Assembly (NCBI GenBank): GCA_021773075.1
Contig: JAJFKT010000030.1
Span: forward strand, 62,001 to 126,000
Direction of reading: 5' to 3'
DNA length: 64,000 bases
DNA from: Woeseiaceae bacterium
GTDB taxonomy: Bacteria > Pseudomonadota > Gammaproteobacteria > Steroidobacterales > Woeseiaceae
Part shown: positions 50,371-59,706 of the stretch, piece after piece
Numbering within the stretch: the first letter of the stretch is position 1
Layout of the letters: every line of letters starts with the position of its first letter
The notes under the pieces: generated by a model
What the model was told of the DNA's origin: nothing
The model's input: only the letters and a program-made list of their open reading frames with translations
The model's database searches: none
Made by a program: the position numbers and the translations under genes

Positions 50371-52440
50371 ATGCATTGCACGCAAACAGACTCGAGATCG
50401 TGGCTCTGGGTATTGCCCCTGATCTGCATTCTTCTTTCAGGACCGGCGCCTGTTCAGGCAGAAGGCCCGACGCCCAATGAAACACAGTCTGGCAGTCTGT
50501 TGCTGCGCATGGAAAACGGCTATTCGACAGCCACTTTATTGAACACCGAAGTCAACATGGAAATAAGCGGGCTGATCGCACGCGTATCCGTTCGGCAGGA
50601 GTTTCGTAATACGAGCACAGATTGGGTTGAGGGTGTTTACGTCTTCCCACTGTCGGATACGGCGGCGGTAGATCGCATGCGGCTACATATCGGCGAGCGC
50701 TTCATCGAAGGTGAAATACAGGAAAAAGAACATGCGAAAAAGACCTATGAAGCTGCAAAGGCCGCAGGCAAGAAAGCGAGCCTGGTTGAGCAGCAGCGGG
50801 CCAATTTGTTCACCACCAACGTGGCAAACGTCGCGCCAGGCGAATTGGTGGTTGTCGAAATCGAATACCTGGAAGACGTTCGCTACGAAGCAGGCCAATT
50901 TAGCATTCGCTTCCCGATGACGCTGACACCACGATATATCGCGGGCAGCGCGCTGCCGGACCGTGTCGGCAATGGGTGGTCGCCGGATACCGATCACGTG
51001 CCTGACGCTTCGACTATCACCCCACCCCAGGTCGCATCATCAACGGCACACAAGTTGTCGCTGGCAGTGAACGTTAACGCTGGCATGCCACTCGAGATAA
51101 TTGCCAGCCGCTACCATCCGGTCAGCGTTACTGAGAATAACGATCAATATACTGTGTCATTGCGCTCGGCCAGCGTAAAGATGGACCATGATTTCGAGCT
51201 GGTATGGCGTCCCGTGCCGTCGGCAGCCCCGCGCGCGATGTCGTTTGTAGAGAGGGTTGGGGACAAAACGCATTACCTGTTGATGCTAATGCCGCCCGAT
51301 CAGGAAAAAGTTTCGGCCGCCACGATGCCGCGTGAAACCATTTTCATAATCGACACGTCGGGGTCAATGCACGGGGTATCAATACAACAGGCCAAGCGCG
51401 CGGTGCAGCTTGCTTTGCAGGGACTGCGGCCGACCGATCTATTCAACATTATTGAGTTCAATTCGATAACGAGGTCGCTGTTTGAGCGCAGTCAGGTTGT
51501 GTCGATGGCGACCATTCAGCAAGCGAGCGATTTTGTCGCGAAACTGCAAGCGAATGGTGGTACCGAGATGCGTCCGGCGCTGTCAATGGCACTTGAGTCG
51601 CCGCCTTCGGTGCAGCACCTGCGGCAGGTCGTCTTTATCACTGACGGTAGTGTGGGTTACGAGGATGAATTATTTTCAATGATCGAGAATCAGCTGGGTG
51701 CAGCACGCCTTTTTACGGTCGGAATAGGCTCGGCACCGAATAGTTGGTTTATGCGCAAAGCCGCTGAAGCGGGTCGTGGGTCCTATACGTTCATCAGTGC
51801 GTTGCATGAGGTCAGAGAAAAAATGGACGGGCTTTTCCGCAAGCTGGAACAGCCTCAGGTAACGAATATCGAGGTCGCCTGGCCAAGTGGGGTCGTTGCC
51901 GACAGCTTCCCGGCGATCGTACCGGACCTGTACATAGGGGAGCCAGTGACAGTGAAGGTTGAGACGAGCGGCAGTTTTCGAGCGGGTGACCGGGTTCGGA
52001 TAAGTGGTAATTCGATCGCTGGTGCCTGGTCCGCTGAGCTGCCTGTCGGTCTGGCATCAGAAAGTCCCGGTGTTGCCGCGCTTTGGGCACGGGCACGAAT
52101 AGCTGAACTTGTGAATCTCGAGCGCCGGCATGCGGAGCCAGACGAAATACGATCAGCGATCGTCACGACGGCTGTGGCATATCATTTGGTCAGCAAGTAC
52201 ACCAGTCTGGTTGCTGTCGATAAGACACCCGTGCGACCTGCCAGTGATCCACTTAAGAGTGAGCAAGTTCCGAATCTAATGCCTTACGGTCAAAGCACGA
52301 ATGCAATTTTCGGCTTCCCGGCGACGGCAACAAACGGTCGGGCGCTTCGCTTTATCGGGTTTGCGTCTCTTTTCTCGGCATTGCTATTGCTCGTCATGCT
52401 GCGTAGCGGAAAAAGTTGGCCGCGGATCAAGCGTGCTTAG
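50371..52440 (+). CDS. marine proteobacterial sortase target protein (VIT + vWA domains)
   Basis: VIT region; vWA MIDAS FIIDTSGSMHG; C-terminal FPATAT + TM + RSGKSWPRIKRA. Confidence 0.92.
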   Translation: MHCTQTDSRSWLWVLPLICILLSGPAPVQAEGPTPNETQSGSLLLRMENGYSTATLLNTEVNMEISGLIARVSVRQEFRNTSTDWVEGVYVFPLSDTAAVDRMRLHIGERFIEGEIQEKEHAKKTYEAAKAAGKKASLVEQQRANLFTTNVANVAPGELVVVEIEYLEDVRYEAGQFSIRFPMTLTPRYIAGSALPDRVGNGWSPDTDHVPDASTITPPQVASSTAHKLSLAVNVNAGMPLEIIASRYHPVSVTENNDQYTVSLRSASVKMDHDFELVWRPVPSAAPRAMSFVERVGDKTHYLLMLMPPDQEKVSAATMPRETIFIIDTSGSMHGVSIQQAKRAVQLALQGLRPTDLFNIIEFNSITRSLFERSQVVSMATIQQASDFVAKLQANGGTEMRPALSMALESPPSVQHLRQVVFITDGSVGYEDELFSMIENQLGAARLFTVGIGSAPNSWFMRKAAEAGRGSYTFISALHEVREKMDGLFRKLEQPQVTNIEVAWPSGVVADSFPAIVPDLYIGEPVTVKVETSGSFRAGDRVRISGNSIAGAWSAELPVGLASESPGVAALWARARIAELVNLERRHAEPDEIRSAIVTTAVAYHLVSKYTSLVAVDKTPVRPASDPLKSEQVPNLMPYGQSTNAIFGFPATATNGRALRFIGFASLFSALLLLVMLRSGKSWPRIKRA

Positions 52441-53005
52441 AAACGCGACGCGCCTGGTTGTGGCCTGCCTCCTTTGTTTCGGATTCTGGCAGCTTAGTCA
52501 GGGCAGTTACATTCCAGCGAAAGCGTGGTTGGCACAGGAACTCATGCAGCGTGCCTGGACGCGAACAGCTGATGGAGAAGTTCGGGTCACGCCATGGCCC
52601 TGGGCAGATACCTGGCCAGTGGCGAGACTGTCTGCAAAATCCGGCGCTGTCGATCTCATCGTGCTCGCAGGTAGTTCGGGCCGCACTTTGGCGTTCGGGC
52701 CCGGACATTTGAGTGCAAGTGCATTGCCCGGCGAAATTGGAAACGTGGTGATCGCCGGCCACCGCGATACGCACTTTCAATTTCTTCAGGCGGTAGAAAT
52801 CGGCGAACAGCTCCAAATGGAATCGATCGATGGAACATCAAACACCTATACAGTTGAGAGCATCGATATCGTCGATTCACGCAAGGGCCGCTTGTTGCTC
52901 GACACGGCCGCGGCGACTCTCAGCCTCGTCACCTGTTATCCGTTTGATGCGCGCGAATCGGGCGGACCGCTGCGTTACGTTGTGACAGCGAGAGTGCTGT
53001 ATTAG
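52433..53005 (+). CDS. class GN sortase
   Basis: GHRDTHF (His), LVTCYPF (Cys), GPLRYVV (Arg); N-terminal TM; GTG start overlapping substrate stop. Confidence 0.92.
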   Translation: MLRNATRLVVACLLCFGFWQLSQGSYIPAKAWLAQELMQRAWTRTADGEVRVTPWPWADTWPVARLSAKSGAVDLIVLAGSSGRTLAFGPGHLSASALPGEIGNVVIAGHRDTHFQFLQAVEIGEQLQMESIDGTSNTYTVESIDIVDSRKGRLLLDTAAATLSLVTCYPFDARESGGPLRYVVTARVLY

Positions 53006-53036
53006 TCTGTAATCGAATACAGCCTCAAGAGCCTCA

Positions 53037-54401
53037 ATGGAATCTCGAAAGCCCAAGCTTACCGAGGGGTCGGTCGGTCGACACCTCGTCAAAATGACCG
53101 TGCCCATATTATTTGGAATCACGATGATGATGGCGCAGTCCATCATTGATGCGTGGTTTCTGGGCAAGGTCGGTGATAGTGCGCTCGCCGCATTTAGTTT
53201 CGGATTTCCTATACTCATGGTGATTACGAGCGTGGCTATCGGGCTCGGAGCAGGCACGTCGTCTGTCGTTGCTCGAGCCATCGGCGCTAGCGACCATCGT
53301 CGCGCACGACGCCTTGCCACAGACAGCCTTCTGCTTTCGTTCATGATTACAGCGACCCTCGCCGGTATCGGAATACTGACGATTAATCCCCTATTCAAAT
53401 TATTGGGTGCGCCCGCCGAAATGATTCCGATGATCCGGGGCTTCATGACGATTCTTTACTGCGGTGTTCCTTTTCTGGTCGTGGGCATGGTTGGAACCAG
53501 CAGCATGCGGGCGACAGGTGACACGGTGTTGCCGGGCAAATTGATGATGGCCGGTGCGCTGTTGAATGTGATACTGGATCCAATCTTGATATTCGGTATT
53601 GGACCCGTTCCGGCTCTGGGATTGAACGGTGCTGCAATCGCCGCATTGATGGCCAGGGGTGCGATGTTTATCGGCACGATCTATTTCATGGTTTATCGTC
53701 TCGACATGGTTAGTTTCAACAAGCCGAACCCGGCGGAGCTCAAGAAGTCCTGGGCAGACATTTTGCACGTTGGCCTGCCAGCAGCCGGGACGAATGCAAT
53801 TATTCCGGTTGCGATGACGCTCATCACGGCGATGATCGCGCGCTATGGGCCGGAAGCTGTCGCCGGATTTGGTGTTGCAAGCCGTATTGAATCCCTGGTC
53901 CTGGTCATTTTCTACGCACTGTCGTCTGTTATCGGTCCATTCGTCGGACAAAATCTGTCTGCGGATCGGGAAGGGCGCATTCAACAAGCTTTACGATTGT
54001 GCGCACAGTTTTGCCTCTCCGCTGGTTTGGCTATCGCGCTGTTGCTGGCGCTTGCTTCGGACTTCGTACCGACCTTGTTTAGTCAGAATCCCGATGTCAC
54101 CAGTGTTACCCGGATGTTTCTCTGGATCGCACCAATCAGTTACGGGGCGTACGGGGTCGTGATGGTCATGAACGCCGCATTTAATGGCCTCGGAAAACCA
54201 ATGCCGGCGGTCTATATCAGCGTCACGAGAATGATGCTCGTGTATCTCCCGCTGGCAATTCTCGGCAAGCAGTTGTTTGGAATTGCTGGAATTTTTGGAG
54301 CATATGCCGTGGCCAATTTGCTTTCGGGTCTACTGAGCTACGTCTGGGCGCGAAGGACTGCACGCAGTATTTGTGCTGTGTCGCCGGGATCCGCGGTCTA
54401 G
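53037..54401 (+). CDS. MATE family efflux transporter
   Basis: 12-TM; SSMRATGDTVLPGKLM. Confidence 0.93.
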   Translation: MESRKPKLTEGSVGRHLVKMTVPILFGITMMMAQSIIDAWFLGKVGDSALAAFSFGFPILMVITSVAIGLGAGTSSVVARAIGASDHRRARRLATDSLLLSFMITATLAGIGILTINPLFKLLGAPAEMIPMIRGFMTILYCGVPFLVVGMVGTSSMRATGDTVLPGKLMMAGALLNVILDPILIFGIGPVPALGLNGAAIAALMARGAMFIGTIYFMVYRLDMVSFNKPNPAELKKSWADILHVGLPAAGTNAIIPVAMTLITAMIARYGPEAVAGFGVASRIESLVLVIFYALSSVIGPFVGQNLSADREGRIQQALRLCAQFCLSAGLAIALLLALASDFVPTLFSQNPDVTSVTRMFLWIAPISYGAYGVVMVMNAAFNGLGKPMPAVYISVTRMMLVYLPLAILGKQLFGIAGIFGAYAVANLLSGLLSYVWARRTARSICAVSPGSAV

Positions 54402-55723
54402 TTCAGGTCGAGCGAGGGCAGGACCTTTTTCCTGTAGCCAATGTGCATACCGATGCCACGACTGGCCATGAAAATCAGGAAGGCGAACCATAGTCCGTCA
54501 TTGCCGAGGGGCAGCAACAGGTACCAGGCGGGTAGAAATACCATTAACGTGGAAAAAACCATGATGTTCCGCATATCACGTGCGCGTGTCGCGCCGACGT
54601 AGACGCCGTCGTATAGAAAGCACCAGACCGATACCAGAGGTGACGCGATCATCCAGGGCAAATAGCGGATCGCTGTTTCTCTGATATCCGGCAAGTCGGT
54701 CAATATCCTGATGATCGACGAACCGGCGACAATGTATACAAGAGTGAAGCCGAGCGCGAAAATTACCGACCACTTCAACGTCAGTCGCACCGCATGCAGC
54801 AAAGCATCTCGACGTTTCTCGCCGATTGCCTTTCCGACCATCGCCTCAGCCGCATGCGCCAGTCCATCAAGACCGAATGAAGTGAGGTATTGGAAGTTTA
54901 GTAACACGGCGTTGGCCGCGAGGACCTGGCTACCTAGCCGGGCGCTTTGCGCGGTCACAAAAAATAGCGTGAACATGAGTGCCATCGTTCGAATAAAGAG
55001 GTTGGCATTGACCGAAAAGAACGCTCGATAAGCGGAATAGTTCGTCAGTCGACTCAGAGGCCAGCGTCCCGCGCGTTTCTTCAACGTCGCTATGACGAAG
55101 CCTGCGCCGACCAGGAATCCCGAGTACTCAGCAATGACCGAAGCCAGAGCAACGCCATCGACTTTCATACCGAGTACGACAACAAAGAACAGGTCGAGAG
55201 CGATGTTGACCAGGTTGATCGTGAGGAATATCAGAAATGGGATGCGGGCATTTTGCAGGCCGATAAACCATCCAACTAGTGCATAGTTCGCGAGCGTTCC
55301 CGGCGCGCTCCAAATGCGGATCGAAAAATATTCGCTCGCATATTTTTGCGTTTCGGCGTCGCCACCGAGCAAAGCAAGTGCAAGCTCACCGATTGGTATT
55401 TGCAGTGCGATGAGTGCCAGCGCGATCAAGAGGCCAACAATCAGGGCCTGCCCGAGAGACGCACGTAGACCGTCGTTGTCGTTCGCGCCGAAACTTTGCG
55501 CGGCGATTCCGGTTGTGCCCATGCGCAGGAAATTCATGCCCATATAGATGAACGTGAATATCGCGGCCCCGATCGCAACGGCACCAAGATACGCCGAATT
55601 TTCAAGGTGCCCGGTCACGCCAGTATCGACCATGCCGAGAAGCGGCACCGATACATTGGACAGAATCATGGGTGCGGCGATGCGCCACATGTCCTTGTCT
55701 TGCGGTAAGCGTGAAGCGCTCAA
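54398..55723 (-). CDS. MATE family efflux transporter, DinF-like
   Basis: APMILSNVSVPLLGMVDTGVTGHLENSAYLGAVAIG. Confidence 0.92.
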   Translation of the reverse strand: MSASRLPQDKDMWRIAAPMILSNVSVPLLGMVDTGVTGHLENSAYLGAVAIGAAIFTFIYMGMNFLRMGTTGIAAQSFGANDNDGLRASLGQALIVGLLIALALIALQIPIGELALALLGGDAETQKYASEYFSIRIWSAPGTLANYALVGWFIGLQNARIPFLIFLTINLVNIALDLFFVVVLGMKVDGVALASVIAEYSGFLVGAGFVIATLKKRAGRWPLSRLTNYSAYRAFFSVNANLFIRTMALMFTLFFVTAQSARLGSQVLAANAVLLNFQYLTSFGLDGLAHAAEAMVGKAIGEKRRDALLHAVRLTLKWSVIFALGFTLVYIVAGSSIIRILTDLPDIRETAIRYLPWMIASPLVSVWCFLYDGVYVGATRARDMRNIMVFSTLMVFLPAWYLLLPLGNDGLWFAFLIFMASRGIGMHIGYRKKVLPSLDLN

Positions 55724-55733
55724 CGTTGCAGCT

Positions 55734-56900
55734 TCAGAACGCGTTTACCCCAGTCAGTTCTTTGCCGACAACAAGCTGATGTACAGTTTCTGTACCTTCG
55801 TACGTGATCACGCTTTCCAGATTCAGCATGTGGCGAATCGGAACATACTCTGCGCTTATACCCGCTCCACCGAGAATATCGCGGGCGTCGCGCGCGATGT
55901 CGATCGCCGCACGACAGTTGTTCCACTTCGCGAGTGAAACCTGCGTGGGACTCAACTGGCCGTTGTCCTTGATTCGACCGAGGCGCAGAGAGAGGAGCTG
56001 CGCCATTGTGATTTGGCGGCTCATTTCTGCCAGACGCATTTGTATCGCCTGGGTATTCGCGATTGGCCGCCCAAATAACACTCTGTCTTGTGAGTAATTC
56101 AGCACCTCATCCAGGCAAGCTTGCGCAGCACCAATTACACCCCAACTGATTCCGTAGCGTGCTTGAGTCAAACAACTCAAAGGGCCCTTCAAACTCGATA
56201 CCCCCGGCAGGACGTTCGCTTCCGGAATGCGCACATTGTCAAAGAACAGAGCGCCAGTCACGGATGCGCGGAGAGAGAATTTGTTCTCAATTTCCTGAGT
56301 GTCAAATCCCGGCATATCTTTTTCAACGATAAAGCCTTTGACGCCGTCTTCGGTCTTCGCCCAGACTACGGCGGCATCCGCGATAGTGGCATTGGTGATC
56401 CACATCTTTGCGCCGTTGAGTATCCAGTCGTCGCCGTCGCGCTTGGCGTGGGTTTTCATATTGCTTGGATCGGAGCCACCGTGTGGTTCCGTGAGGCCAA
56501 AGCAACCGACGGCCTCGCCGCGCGCCATCGCGGGTAGCCAGCGCTGTTTTTGTTCTTCCGAGCCGTAGGCATGGATTGGGAACATTACGAGGCTGCTTTG
56601 TACGGACACGAAACTGCGAAGTCCGCTATCACCGCGCTCAAGTTCCTGACAGATCAGGCCGTAACTGACGCTGTTCAATCCGGCGCAATCGTAGCCGTCA
56701 ATCGAGCTGCCGAGCAGGCCCAGTTCGGCGGCCTCACCGATCAGATGGCGCGGGAATTCATGTTTTTCGAACGCATCGCGCATGAGGGGAATGACTTTCT
56801 CATCGACAAAGCGTCCAACGCTGTCTTTGACCAAGACTTCGTCTTCGGAGAATTCGGAACGGACATCGTAGAGGTCCATTGGATCGAGTTTGCTGCTCAC
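55734..56900 (-). CDS. gcdH: acyl-CoA dehydrogenase, glutaryl-CoA dehydrogenase-like
   Basis: CFGLTEPHGGSDPSNMKT, RYGISWGVIGAAQACLDEVLNYSQDRVLFGRPIA, TYEGTETVHQLVVGKELTG. Confidence 0.9.
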   Translation of the reverse strand: MSSKLDPMDLYDVRSEFSEDEVLVKDSVGRFVDEKVIPLMRDAFEKHEFPRHLIGEAAELGLLGSSIDGYDCAGLNSVSYGLICQELERGDSGLRSFVSVQSSLVMFPIHAYGSEEQKQRWLPAMARGEAVGCFGLTEPHGGSDPSNMKTHAKRDGDDWILNGAKMWITNATIADAAVVWAKTEDGVKGFIVEKDMPGFDTQEIENKFSLRASVTGALFFDNVRIPEANVLPGVSSLKGPLSCLTQARYGISWGVIGAAQACLDEVLNYSQDRVLFGRPIANTQAIQMRLAEMSRQITMAQLLSLRLGRIKDNGQLSPTQVSLAKWNNCRAAIDIARDARDILGGAGISAEYVPIRHMLNLESVITYEGTETVHQLVVGKELTGVNAF

Positions 56901-56951
56901 GAGTTATCTTCCTGAGGTGGTATCGCTATTCGGGGCGTCGATTCTATATGA

Positions 56952-57413
56952 CTAGACGGGTATTCCGAAACGCCTGTATAGGACAGAGAGCAGCCAGGCG
57001 GGAGCGATCATAATCAGCTGGAAGTCCTGTACGATCGCTCGGAGCCTGTTGCCGCGACCCAGCACCAGTCCGACAGTGCCGGCAGCGGCCAGACCGGACG
57101 ATACGGCTAACGGGGAGTACCCGGAGCCTGCCAGCCACATATGGATCGATGCAAGCCCCAATAGAAATGGCAACAAGCCGATAGCAAGAGACAGGGAAAT
57201 AATGAAGTAGTAAATCGCCGTGACCATAATAAATGCGCTGCCCCAGTTGAGTAGCGGCGATATCTCGTAGAATTCAGCCGGAACCGGGAGCGTCCAGAGT
57301 AGCCCGGTAATACCGGTTACGATCATTGGCACGGCGGCCCAAAAGACGAGCGGGTTGCGAAGACTCTCGTGCGCTTCTCCATATCGAATCAACCAGTTAT
57401 CGATGTCAGTCAC
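56952..57413 (-). CDS. Mpo1-like/DUF962 membrane protein
   Basis: WLIRYGEAHESLRNPLVFWAAVPMIV plus several TM segments. Confidence 0.7.
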   Translation of the reverse strand: MTDIDNWLIRYGEAHESLRNPLVFWAAVPMIVTGITGLLWTLPVPAEFYEISPLLNWGSAFIMVTAIYYFIISLSLAIGLLPFLLGLASIHMWLAGSGYSPLAVSSGLAAAGTVGLVLGRGNRLRAIVQDFQLIMIAPAWLLSVLYRRFGIPV

Positions 57414-57588
57414 AATGCGCTCTCACGGGATCGGCTGCTTATTCTACATGCCGAGCGGCCGCCTGTGACGTAGTCCTCATAATGGCAAAAATATGTGACT
57501 TATCCGGACATAAAAGCGTCAATTAAGTCTGTGTTCAGGTACAGGGCGGCTACAATGCACCCGTACATACTGCAAGCTATGGGGAAAG

Positions 57589-58269
57589 ATGATGAAAATC
57601 AGGTCTCAAAAATTAATACTCGCATTGGCGGTAACAACCGTTTTTGTGAGCGGTTGTAAGACGCTTGACGCCTATACGCGTGAAGAGAAGACGAGTTCGG
57701 CTACAAAGGGCGCTCTGATTGGCGCCGCTGCCGGTGCTGTTGTTGGTTTGATCTCTGGTGACGATGCCGTTGAGCGGCGTCAGCATGCACTGATCGGTGC
57801 TGGCATTGGTGCGCTGGCGGGTGGCACGATTGGCTACTATCAGGATAAGCAGGAAGCTGCTTTGCGCGCCGAGCTTGAAGGTACCGGTGTTAGCGTTGTT
57901 CGAAACGGTGACAACATCACTCTGAATATGCCGGGTAACGTAACGTTTGCTACGGATAGCTCGGACTTAAGCCCTGCATTTTTCAATGTGCTGAATTCGG
58001 TCGGCAAAGTGCTCGCTGAGTATGAGCAGACTGTTGTCGAAGTTGCCGGACATACGGACAGCACAGGTAGTGACTCTTACAATCAGGGATTGTCCGAGCG
58101 TCGTGCCAATTCGGTATCAACCTATCTCAGAGGACAGGGCGTGATTGACCAGCGCCTGATTACGCTCGGAATGGGCGAAGCGCGTCCCGTAGCTGATAAC
58201 AGCTCAACGTCAGGACGTCAGGCGAATCGCCGCGTAGAGATTACGATGGTGCCGCTTACAGCGGGATAA
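57589..58269 (+). CDS. OmpA family lipoprotein with glycine-zipper region
   Basis: Lipobox VSGC; GALIGAAAGAVVGLISG; OmpA-C EVAGHTDSTGSDSYNQGLSERRANSV. Confidence 0.93.
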   Translation: MMKIRSQKLILALAVTTVFVSGCKTLDAYTREEKTSSATKGALIGAAAGAVVGLISGDDAVERRQHALIGAGIGALAGGTIGYYQDKQEAALRAELEGTGVSVVRNGDNITLNMPGNVTFATDSSDLSPAFFNVLNSVGKVLAEYEQTVVEVAGHTDSTGSDSYNQGLSERRANSVSTYLRGQGVIDQRLITLGMGEARPVADNSSTSGRQANRRVEITMVPLTAG

Positions 58270-58289
58270 TATTTCGCAGTATCAAAGAT

Positions 58290-58323
58290 ACGCGGCGGCC
58301 AGGGATGGCTCGCCGCGTTTTTT
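58290..58323 (+). terminator. Rho-independent terminator after OmpA-family gene
   Basis: ACGCGGCG...CGCCGCGT followed by T-tract. Confidence 0.85.
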
Positions 58324-58368
58324 GTGGCACTCTGCAGATCTGCCCCAACAAAAGAATAAGGGCATCGA

Positions 58369-58686
58369 ATGGGCGAATTCTACAAAAAAAGCGACGACGG
58401 AAGCTGGATCGAGGTCACAGGCTTCGTGAGACGTCTGCTGACGGACGACGACGAGGGCTCCCGACACCAGCGATTCATTATCGATATCGGTGACCGACGG
58501 ACGCTGCTAATCGCACACAACATAGGTCTCGCTAAACGCGTGCCTATCGGCATGGGTGACCGTGTACATGTCCGCGGCATGTATGAATGGAACGATCTGG
58601 GTGGGCTGGTGCACTGGACACACCACGATCCACACGGCATTGAGGATGGTGGCTACGTTCGGTATCGGGCCAAGGTATACGAATAG
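58369..58686 (+). CDS. DUF3465 family protein
   Basis: GDRVHVRGMYEWNDLGGLVHWTHHDPHG. Confidence 0.85.
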   Translation: MGEFYKKSDDGSWIEVTGFVRRLLTDDDEGSRHQRFIIDIGDRRTLLIAHNIGLAKRVPIGMGDRVHVRGMYEWNDLGGLVHWTHHDPHGIEDGGYVRYRAKVYE

Positions 58687-58690
58687 CGGT

Positions 58691-59554
58691 CTAAATCGCC
58701 ATTGCGTTGCGAAGCTTCTTAATGGCGTTGACTTCAAGTTGGCGAATACGTTCTGCCGAAATGCTGTATTCAGCGGCAAGCTCGTGCAGCGTCATCTTGT
58801 CGTCAGTGAGCCAGCGTTCTTCGAGAATACGGCGGCTGCGATCGTCAAGAATGTTCAATGCCGCGTGCATGCGTGTCGTCGCATCTTCGTTGAAGTCTGC
58901 CTTCTCGACCTGTTTTGCTGGATCAGCATCCGGGCTGGGAAGGTACGCGGCTGGCGTGAAGTTACGTTCATCATCCATGTCCGGCGTTGGGTCGAATATC
59001 GCGTCGCGAGAATGCAGTCGTTTCTCCATCTCGGTGACTTCAGCCGGTTTTACGCCGAGGTCTTTTGCGACCGCTTTGGTTTCGGCATCGGTCAGCCAGG
59101 CCAGCGTTTTCTTCTTCTTTCGCAGATTGAAGAAAAGCTTGCGTTGTGCTTTTGTGGTCGCGACCTTGACGATGCGCCAGTTCTTAAGCACAAACTCATG
59201 TATTTCGGCACGAATCCAGTGCACGGCAAATGAGACCAGTCGGACTCCGTAGTCCGGGTCAAAGCGCTTGACGGCCTTCATGAGTCCGACGTTGCCTTCC
59301 TGGATCAGGTCGTTAAGTGGCAGTCCATAGCCGGTGTAGCCCTTGGCAATATGTACAACGAATCTGAGGTGGGCCATAACCAAATCGCGAGCGGCATCCA
59401 GATCTTCGTCCGCGATCAGACGTCGCGCGAGTGCCTGCTCATCTTCTTTGCTGAGAACAGAAATGCCGCCGACAGCCTGGATATAGCCATCAAGGCTACC
59501 TACCGGTCCTGCCAGTACTAGGTCGTGGTTCGATTTCAGAACAGCGGTTGTCAT
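58691..59554 (-). CDS. rpoH: RNA polymerase heat-shock sigma factor sigma-32
   Basis: DLIQEGNVGLMKAVKRFDPDYGVRLVSFAVHWIRAEIHEFVL; region 4 EYSISAERIRQLEVNAIKKLR. Confidence 0.96.
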   Translation of the reverse strand: MTTAVLKSNHDLVLAGPVGSLDGYIQAVGGISVLSKEDEQALARRLIADEDLDAARDLVMAHLRFVVHIAKGYTGYGLPLNDLIQEGNVGLMKAVKRFDPDYGVRLVSFAVHWIRAEIHEFVLKNWRIVKVATTKAQRKLFFNLRKKKKTLAWLTDAETKAVAKDLGVKPAEVTEMEKRLHSRDAIFDPTPDMDDERNFTPAAYLPSPDADPAKQVEKADFNEDATTRMHAALNILDDRSRRILEERWLTDDKMTLHELAAEYSISAERIRQLEVNAIKKLRNAMAI

Positions 59555-59582
59555 GTAATACCTCCGTTTGTGGCTGACAATT

Positions 59583-59609
59583 TTAGCACTCGGGAGGTTA
59601 GAGTGCTAA
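59583..59609. promoter_or_regulatory. CIRCE element (HrcA operator) upstream of rpoH
   Basis: TTAGCACTC-GGGAGGTTA-GAGTGCTAA: both arms match the CIRCE consensus at 9/9 with an N9 spacer. Confidence 0.93.
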
Positions 59610-59706
59610 CAGCGCGCATTAGTTCCGTTGAACAAAAAGAGCTATTTCTATATAAAACAGCAATATAGGAGAATTTTGTTCATGCGTTATGTTTAATGGA
59701 ATTCGC

